A DNA stretch of 64,000 nucleotides from Oscillospiraceae bacterium (GTDB lineage: Bacteria > Bacillota > Clostridia > Oscillospirales > Oscillospiraceae): assembly GCA_910575815.1 (NCBI GenBank), contig CAJTFN010000002.1:137450-201449 (forward strand). The letters are read 5' to 3'. The notes beneath the pieces were generated by a model. The model was not told the DNA's origin. It did not search any database and was given only the letters and a program-made list of their open reading frames with translations. The position numbers were made by a program, and so were the translations under genes. This document shows positions 58,758-64,000 of this stretch, piece after piece (position 1 is the stretch's first letter; each line of letters opens with the position of its first letter).

Positions 58758-60635
58758 ATGAACGTTCTTTCCGTGTTCGACTCTCGTGACGCCCAGTGCA
58801 AAAAACCCTACGGCGCTCTCCCCTGCGGGGAGGGTTGGTCACTCACCTGCCGCCCGCTCTCCTGCGAGGGCTTTACACACTGCTCCGTCATCCTTCGCCG
58901 GGAATTCGCCGGCCATGAGATGGAGGCCGAAATGCCCTTCTCCGGCTTTCAGGACGACCGCTCCTGCTTCTCCCTCTCCCTGCACCCCTTTCAAAGCCCG
59001 GAGCTTGTCTGGTATTGGTTTCGCTTTTGGCGGGAGGACGGCACCGGCTGCTATCTGGATAAAACCGGCTACCGCAGCACGGGGGAACCCATTCCCTGGC
59101 AATTGACCGTCTACTCCCCCAGCCATACGCCGAAGTGGTTCGGCGAGGGCGTCACTTATCAGATCTTTCCGGACCGCTTCTGCCGCCTCTTTGTCCCCAG
59201 TCCGGAGGGTCTGCCGGGAAACCGCTGGGTCCACGAGAACTGGAGCGACGCTCCCGCCTGGCGCCCGGAGGACGGAGAGGTGAAGAACCGGGACTTCTTC
59301 GGCGGCTCCCTGGCGGGCGTCACCGCCCATCTGGACGATCTGGCCGCCCTGGGAGTCACCAGCCTGTATTTCTGCCCCATCTTTGAGTCCGCTTCCAATC
59401 ACCGTTATAACACCGGAGATTATACCAAAATCGATCCCATGCTGGGCACCCGGCAGGACTTCCAAACACTCTGCGCCAAAGCCAAGGAACACGGAATCCG
59501 CGTCATTCTGGACGGCGTCTTCAATCACACCGGCTCCCAAAGCATCTATTTTAATGCCGACGGCTTCTATCCCACCCTGGGCGCGGCCCAGAGCAAGGAG
59601 AGCCCCTATTACGATTGGTTTCGCTTCAGCGACTGGCCCGGGTCCTATGAATCCTGGTGGGGCATCAGCACCTTGCCCAACGTTCAAGAGGACTGCCAGA
59701 GCTACATCGACTATATCCTGGAGGATGAGCACTCTATTGTCAAGCGCTGGCTAAAAGCCGGCGCCTCCGGCTGGCGGCTGGACGTGGCGGACGAGCTCCC
59801 CGACGTTTTTATTGAAAAGCTCCGCGCCGCCGTGGAAGAAACCGATCCGGATGCCCTGGTGCTGGGCGAGGTCTGGGAGGACGCCAGCAATAAAATCTCC
59901 TACTCCCAGCGCCGCCGGTATCTCTTGGGCAAGGAGCTCCACGGCGTCATGAATTATCCCTTCCGCACAGCCCTGCTCCACTATATGCTGGGCGGCGGAG
60001 CAGAGGAATTCCAGGAGACCATGGAGACCCTTCGGGAAAACTATCCCCGGGACGCATTTTATTCCGCCATGAATTTCCTGGGCACCCACGACACTCCCCG
60101 TATTCTGACCCTCCTGGGCGGCCGTCCCCTGCCGGAGAGCCGGGAAAACCAGTCCTCTTTCCGCCTCACCCCAGAGGAGCGCGCCCTGGCCCTACAGCGT
60201 CTCCAACTGGCCGCCGCTGTGCTCTTCACCTTCCCCGGGTCCCCCATGATCTACTACGGCGACGAGGCCGGCATGGAGGGAGCGGCAGACCCCTTCAACC
60301 GGGGCACCTATCCCTGGGGCCAGGAGGACAAGGATCTTCTGGCCTGGTACTCTGCCCTGGGCCGTCTCCGGAAGGAGCGTCCCTCTCTTCGCCGGGGCTC
60401 CATTCGCTGGCTGGCCGCCCAAGGTCCCCTGCTGGCCTATGTCCGGGAAGTTCCCGAAGAGGCCACTTTTTTGATGGTCAACGCCGGCGACGAGGAACGG
60501 GTCCTCTCTCTTCCGGAGGCGGAGTACGACAACCTTCTCACCGGTGAAAAAACCTCCGGAGGGGAAAGACACCTCCCTCCCCGCAGCACTCAGCTGCTGG
60601 GTTTGAAGAAAGCCGAACCGGAGTGTTTCACGTGA
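58758..60635 (+). CDS. Neopullulanase/maltogenic-amylase-type GH13 enzyme
   Basis: 625 residues. A CBM34-like N-terminal domain (about 1-120), then the GH13 barrel: VTYQIFPDRFC, VILDGVFNHTGSQ, GWRLDVADE (nucleophile Asp342), GEVWED (acid/base Glu371) and FLGTHDTPR (Asp445), and a C-terminal beta domain. No signal peptide, so it is cytoplasmic and probably degrades maltodextrins or cyclodextrins. Its stop codon lies inside a perfect parS site. Unusual neighbour for cell-shape and parAB genes. Confidence 0.93.
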   Translation: MNVLSVFDSRDAQCKKPYGALPCGEGWSLTCRPLSCEGFTHCSVILRREFAGHEMEAEMPFSGFQDDRSCFSLSLHPFQSPELVWYWFRFWREDGTGCYLDKTGYRSTGEPIPWQLTVYSPSHTPKWFGEGVTYQIFPDRFCRLFVPSPEGLPGNRWVHENWSDAPAWRPEDGEVKNRDFFGGSLAGVTAHLDDLAALGVTSLYFCPIFESASNHRYNTGDYTKIDPMLGTRQDFQTLCAKAKEHGIRVILDGVFNHTGSQSIYFNADGFYPTLGAAQSKESPYYDWFRFSDWPGSYESWWGISTLPNVQEDCQSYIDYILEDEHSIVKRWLKAGASGWRLDVADELPDVFIEKLRAAVEETDPDALVLGEVWEDASNKISYSQRRRYLLGKELHGVMNYPFRTALLHYMLGGGAEEFQETMETLRENYPRDAFYSAMNFLGTHDTPRILTLLGGRPLPESRENQSSFRLTPEERALALQRLQLAAAVLFTFPGSPMIYYGDEAGMEGAADPFNRGTYPWGQEDKDLLAWYSALGRLRKERPSLRRGSIRWLAAQGPLLAYVREVPEEATFLMVNAGDEERVLSLPEAEYDNLLTGEKTSGGERHLPPRSTQLLGLKKAEPECFT

Positions 60636-60639
60636 AACA
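60624..60639. promoter_or_regulatory. parS site 1 (overlaps the amylase stop)
   Basis: TGTTTCACGTGAAACA, identical to the Bacillus-type parS consensus. The TGA inside it is the amylase stop codon. Confidence 0.95.
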
Positions 60640-60642
60640 ATG

Positions 60643-60669
60643 GGCTCGCCGTTTAGGCGGGCCTTTTGT
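60643..60669 (+). terminator. Terminator between the two parS sites
   Basis: GGCTCGCC / GGCGGGCC stem with one G-T pair, followed by TTTTGTT. Confidence 0.75.
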
Positions 60670-60685
60670 TGTTTCACGTGAAACA
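60670..60685. promoter_or_regulatory. parS site 2
   Basis: TGTTTCACGTGAAACA, perfect consensus, 46 bases from site 1 and 48 bases upstream of the parA promoter. Confidence 0.95.
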
Positions 60686-60732
60686 TTCTTCTCCATAAAT
60701 TGTGCTTTTTTTGAAAATTTCCGCTTTGGACC

Positions 60733-60761
60733 TTGCAAGGCCGGAGCACGCTTGTTATAAT
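60733..60761 (+). promoter_or_regulatory. SigA promoter of parA
   Basis: TTGCAA (60733-60738), 17-base spacer, consensus TATAAT (60756-60761). Confidence 0.85.
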
Positions 60762-60852
60762 AGCCATGATATACGGCCCCGGACCGATTCCGGCGGAACG
60801 CGCTTTCTTGCGCGGGCCGGTCGGCCGGAAATTCGGTAAAGTAGGTGCTTTT

Positions 60853-61614
60853 GTGGCAAAAATTATTGCAACTGTAAATCAAAAGGGCGGCGTGGGAAAA
60901 ACAACCACTTGCGTCAATCTGGCCGCCACACTCACCGAGGCGGGAAAAAAGGTCCTCCTCTGTGACTTTGACCCCCAGGCAAACGCCACCTCCGGCATGG
61001 GGGTGGATAAAACCGTTTCAAAGGGAGTCTACTCGGCGCTGATCGGGGAGCTTCCCGCCGCCGAGGTTGTCGCCCATACCCGGTACGGCGACGTGCTTCC
61101 CTCCAACAAGGCCCTGGCCGGCGCGGGAGTGGAGCTGATCGGAATGGAAAACCGGGAATTCCTGCTTCGGGACGCCCTCTCTTCCCTGCGGGAAAGCTAT
61201 GACTTTATCCTGATCGACTGTCCGCCCTCCCTGGAACTTCTGACCCTCAACGCCCTCTGTGCCTCCGATTCCATCCTGGTGCCGGTGCAGTGCGAATACT
61301 TTGCCCTGGAGGGTTTATCCGACCTGATGAATACCGTCCGGCTGGTCCGCCGCTCTCTCAATCCCTCTTTGGAGCTGGAAGGTGTGCTCCTAACCATGTA
61401 CGACGGGCGGACAAATCTTGCCATGCAGGTCGCGGAAGAAGTCAAACACTACTTTCCCGGCAAGGTCTATGGCGCAGTCATCCCCCGAAACATCCGCCTC
61501 TCCGAGGCTCCCAGCCATGGCAAGCCCATCACCGCCTACGACCGGGCCTCCCGGGGAGCCGACGCCTATACCGCCTTCGCCACGGAATTTCTGACCGCTT
61601 CCCCAAAAAACTGA
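60853..61614 (+). CDS. parA: Chromosome partitioning ATPase ParA (Soj)
   Basis: 253 residues from a GTG with AGTAGGTG upstream; a longer frame would cross the promoter. Deviant Walker A KGGVGKTTT, CDFDPQANATSG, LIDCPPSL (Walker B) and the late VIPRNIRLSEAPSHGKP identify Soj-type ParA. It forms DNA-bound ATP dimers that move ParB-parS complexes and interacts with DnaA in Bacillus. It precedes parB, with the parS sites close by. Confidence 0.97.
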   Translation: MAKIIATVNQKGGVGKTTTCVNLAATLTEAGKKVLLCDFDPQANATSGMGVDKTVSKGVYSALIGELPAAEVVAHTRYGDVLPSNKALAGAGVELIGMENREFLLRDALSSLRESYDFILIDCPPSLELLTLNALCASDSILVPVQCEYFALEGLSDLMNTVRLVRRSLNPSLELEGVLLTMYDGRTNLAMQVAEEVKHYFPGKVYGAVIPRNIRLSEAPSHGKPITAYDRASRGADAYTAFATEFLTASPKN

Positions 61615-61722
61615 GGGCTTCCCCTTCTATTTCCGCCCTCAGCCGGTTACACTATCCTGTAACCACCCATTGATCGATAAACAGGTATTCTCTCTCAACC
61701 TCCCTCGTGAACGTTCTTTTTG

Positions 61723-61748
61723 ATTCTTTTTCTTTCAAGAAAAAGAAT
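61723..61748. repeat. AT-rich palindrome between parA and parB
   Basis: ATTCTTTTTCTT-TC-AAGAAAAAGAAT, 12 bp each side. Related to 58705-58726 and 32743-32776. Confidence 0.75.
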
Positions 61749-61778
61749 GGATACTTTTCTTGAAAGGAGTTGTTTCTT

Positions 61779-62666
61779 TTGGCAACAAAAAAGCCCTCCG
61801 GACTGGGCCGGGGGCTGGGCGCCCTTTTGGGCGATGACGTCCTGAAGCCCGAGGCTGCCGGGAGTCTGCACCTGCCCATCTCCCAAGTGGAAAGCTGCTC
61901 CGCCCAACCCCGAAAAATCTTCGACGAGGCCGCTCTGGCCGAGCTGGCGGAATCCATCCGGGAGCACGGAGTCATCCAGCCTCTGACCGTCCGAAAATTG
62001 GCCTCTGGCTATTACCAGATCATCGCTGGAGAGCGACGCTGGCGGGCCGCCCGCCTGGCGGGCCTTACGGAAGTTCCCGCCGTCGTCATCGACGCCGACG
62101 ATAAGAAAGCCGCCGAGCTGGCCCTGGTGGAAAACCTCCAGCGGGAGGACTTGAACCCCATGGAAGAAGCCGCCGGCTTCCAATCCCTCATCCAAACCTA
62201 CCATATGACCCAGGAGGAGGCTGCTCAGCGGGTGGGCAAATCCCGCAGCGCCGTGGCCAACGCCATGCGGCTTTTGGGCCTCCAGTCCTCTGTCCGAAAG
62301 CTGGTGGAAGAAAACCAGCTCTCCGCCGGACATGCCCGAGCCCTCCTCCCCCTCTCCCCCACTCTCCAGGAAAAAGCGGCCGCCATGGTGCTTCAGGGCC
62401 AGCTCTCCGTGCGCCAAACGGAAGCCCTGGTAAAACGGCTCTCCGCCGAACCCGAGGAACCAGAAGAACCCGAAATCCCCGAGGGCCCCGACTATGCCGC
62501 CGAGGCCCAGCAGTCCCTGGCCTCCAAGCTGGGCCGGGGCGTGCGTATCGTCACCGGACGCAAAAAGGGACGGATTGAATTGGAATACTACGGTCTGGAT
62601 GATTTGAACGATCTTCTGGAAGCCTTAGCTCTCCTGCGAACCACTCGGAAAGGACCGGAATCATGA
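61779..62666 (+). CDS. parB: Chromosome partitioning protein ParB (Spo0J)
   Basis: 295 residues from a TTG at 61779, 9 bases after AAAGGAG. GLGRGLGALLG (ParA-contact end), the CTPase box QPRKIFDE and GERRWRAARLAGL, ALVENLQREDLNPMEEA, and the HTH (MTQEEAAQRVGKSRSAVANA) are all present. It binds parS, clamps on DNA as a CTP-dependent switch and spreads. Its stop overlaps the next gene as ATGA. Confidence 0.97.
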   Translation: MATKKPSGLGRGLGALLGDDVLKPEAAGSLHLPISQVESCSAQPRKIFDEAALAELAESIREHGVIQPLTVRKLASGYYQIIAGERRWRAARLAGLTEVPAVVIDADDKKAAELALVENLQREDLNPMEEAAGFQSLIQTYHMTQEEAAQRVGKSRSAVANAMRLLGLQSSVRKLVEENQLSAGHARALLPLSPTLQEKAAAMVLQGQLSVRQTEALVKRLSAEPEEPEEPEIPEGPDYAAEAQQSLASKLGRGVRIVTGRKKGRIELEYYGLDDLNDLLEALALLRTTRKGPES

Positions 62667-63232
62667 AATTGGAAAAGCGAAGCGGCGGCGGCCCCACGGA
62701 ACCCATGGAAAACTCTGAACCCACTGGCAAAAAGCCCGTCGTTGTCTATATTATGGTCCTGTTCATCGCCGCCTTTCTCCTGATGGCTTGGTCCTTCGCC
62801 TCCCACCAGAAGAGCAATACCGAGGCCCTGGGCCGGCTTCAGAGCTCCGTCAGCACCATGCAGGAGGTGCAAAAACTCCAGGACCAGACCTTTTCTCTGC
62901 AAAAAGAACTGGCTGAGTCGAAAAGCCAACTGGAAGAACTGAAGGATGAAACCGCCGCCCAACAATTCGCCATCGAAAACCTGGAAAAGCAAAACGAGGC
63001 CATGCAGCGCCTCTATATGCTCCAACAGCAATACTCTGCCGGAGATTACGAGGCCTGCCAGCAAATTATCGCGGCATTTGAGGAGGAGAATTACGCGGAG
63101 GCCCTTCCCCGCCTGTCTGACGGAAGCGTCACCCGTCCGGAGGACCGCTACCGGCAGTTAAAGGCCGCGGTGGAAGCCTATGGGGCGGAAGAAGCCTTTA
63201 ACACTCAAGGAGACGCAAACGAAAATCCTTAA
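62663..63232 (+). CDS. Coiled-coil membrane protein coupled to parB
   Basis: 189 residues. One span at about 26-46 (VVVYIMVLFIAAFLLMAWSF) and a long coiled coil (about 55-115: LQKELAESKSQLEELKDETA, AIENLEKQNEAMQRLYMLQQ), then a helical tail. It has no recognised family. Overlap with parB (ATGA) suggests a linked role, perhaps at the membrane, but nothing specific can be claimed. It ends 97 bases before serS. Confidence 0.8.
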   Translation: MKLEKRSGGGPTEPMENSEPTGKKPVVVYIMVLFIAAFLLMAWSFASHQKSNTEALGRLQSSVSTMQEVQKLQDQTFSLQKELAESKSQLEELKDETAAQQFAIENLEKQNEAMQRLYMLQQQYSAGDYEACQQIIAAFEEENYAEALPRLSDGSVTRPEDRYRQLKAAVEAYGAEEAFNTQGDANENP

Positions 63233-63269
63233 TAAACATCCCAATCCCAGCACTCCATTTGATAAGAAC

Positions 63270-63285
63270 CGTTTCACGTGAAACA
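63270..63285. promoter_or_regulatory. parS site 3 (15 of 16 bases)
   Basis: CGTTTCACGTGAAACA, one mismatch at the first base, between the parB-linked gene and serS. Confidence 0.9.
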
Positions 63286-63328
63286 AACAAAAACCGGATT
63301 CTATATTTTATGAAAGAAGGAAACCACC

Positions 63329-64000
63329 ATGCTTGATATCCGTTTTATCCGGGAGAACCCCGACGCCGTCCGGGAGAACATCAAGAAAAAATTCCAGGAA
63401 AACAAGCTCCCCCTGGTGGACGAGGTCATCGACCTGGACGCCAAGCGCCGGGCCGCCATTGCCGAGGCAGATCAGCTACGCTCCAACCGGAATACCCTCT
63501 CCAAGCAAATCGGCATGCTGATGGGACAAGCCAAAAAAGATCCCTCCAAAATGGAAGAGGCCGAGGCTGTCAAGGCCCAAGTGAAGGAGCAGGCGGACCG
63601 CCTGGCGGAGCTGGAGAAGCTGGAAAACGAACTGGAAGCGGAGCTTCACAAGCGGATGCTGCTCATCCCCCAAATCATTGACCCCTCGGTCCCCATCGGC
63701 AAGGATGACAGCGAAAACGTAGAGGTCCAGCGCTTCGGTGAGGCGAAAACCCCGGATTTCCCCATCCCCTATCATACGGAAATCATGGAATCCTTCGGCG
63801 GCATCGACCTGGACGCCGCAGGCCGGGTCTCCGGAAACGGCTTCTATTACCTCCTCGGTGACATTGCCCGGCTCCACGAAGCCGTGCTGGCCTACGGCCG
63901 GGACTTCATGATCGGCAAGGGCTTTACCTATTGTATCCCCCCCTTCATGATTCACGGTAACGTCGTGGAGGGCGTCATGAGCCAGACGGATATGGATGGC
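63329..64000 (+). CDS. serS: Seryl-tRNA synthetase, N-terminal part
   Basis: The first 224 codons are in the window; the gene continues past the right edge. LDIRFIRENPDAVRENIKKK starts the tRNA-binding coiled-coil arm (about 30-105: LRSNRNTLSKQIG, EAEAVKAQVKEQADRLAELE), then PIPYHTEIMESFGGIDLDAA leads into the catalytic domain up to YCIPPFMIH. It charges serine onto tRNA-Ser. GAAAGAAGG precedes the ATG. No T-box leader is seen in the 97-base gap. Confidence 0.97.
   Translation, partial: MLDIRFIRENPDAVRENIKKKFQENKLPLVDEVIDLDAKRRAAIAEADQLRSNRNTLSKQIGMLMGQAKKDPSKMEEAEAVKAQVKEQADRLAELEKLENELEAELHKRMLLIPQIIDPSVPIGKDDSENVEVQRFGEAKTPDFPIPYHTEIMESFGGIDLDAAGRVSGNGFYYLLGDIARLHEAVLAYGRDFMIGKGFTYCIPPFMIHGNVVEGVMSQTDMDG

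Noticed and set aside
63233-63328. T-box upstream of serS
   Set aside because: The gap is only 96 bases and contains a parS site; no T-box sequence is present.

Overview
The window is 64 kb of GC-rich (roughly 60 percent or more) chromosome with very dense coding. The gene content points to an anaerobic gut Clostridia of the Oscillospiraceae/Ruminococcaceae type: tepA, ribosomal and cell-wall genes of Firmicutes type, c-di-AMP-linked osmoregulation, a thioredoxin reductase that lacks NADPH motifs, many AGGAGG ribosome sites and TTGACA/TATAAT promoters, lipoproteins with Firmicutes lipoboxes, and GC-rich interspersed repeats. This assignment is inferred from content and style, not from a marker tree. 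Three near-perfect parS sites around parA-parB near the right end suggest the replication origin is not far away.

Layout. 0-5 kb: a partial chromate-type transporter, birA, trxA, an atypical flavin thioredoxin reductase, rpe with a GC-rich leader, and a VanY-type carboxypeptidase. 5-9 kb: typA, a PBECR2-like nuclease-fold protein, a stand-alone structured RNA with its own promoter and terminator, and a radical SAM protein. 9-13 kb: a lipoprotein subtilase divergent from a lipoprotein serpin, then a CBS-containing inorganic pyrophosphatase. 13-16 kb: rpsB-tsf and a short GGCTGAAAGCC repeat cluster. 16-22 kb: an aldose epimerase and the proline pathway proB-(small)-(truncated acetyltransferase)-proA-(DUF1963)-proC. 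22-26 kb: a BusR-like regulator with a betaine/choline ABC transporter. 26-29 kb: an ECF sigma factor with a membrane partner. 29-33 kb: tepA, small membrane/HTH genes and pyk. 33-39 kb: a yjdF gene with probable riboswitch, a CLC channel, a MerR-controlled carboxymuconolactone decarboxylase, a DUF421 protein, HAD and MBL hydrolases and a DUF4349 lipoprotein. 39-49 kb: an SprA-like metalloprotease, tRNA-Gly, a lipoprotein, LUD and YitT proteins, and a second type II topoisomerase (parC/parE) whose two genes are split by about 1.35 kb holding a duplicated parC start. 49-64 kb: degV, zapA, U32 peptidase, dut, maf, mreC, mreD, a PBP2, a neopullulanase-like amylase, parA, parB, a coiled-coil membrane protein and the start of serS.

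How the parts work together. Proline synthesis and a betaine/choline importer under a GntR-RCK regulator form an adjacent osmoprotection block. An ECF promoter pattern (AACC, 15-16 bases, CGTCT) lies upstream of the sigma gene itself, the serpin and the DUF4349 lipoprotein, suggesting an envelope-stress regulon within the window. The right end is a cell-shape and chromosome-segregation region.

The items most worth follow-up are the orphan RNA at 7762-7907, the subtilase/serpin divergent pair tied to the ECF motif, the DUF421 gene whose ribosome site sits inside a terminator-like hairpin, the acetyltransferase that has lost its catalytic segment, and the parC start duplication.
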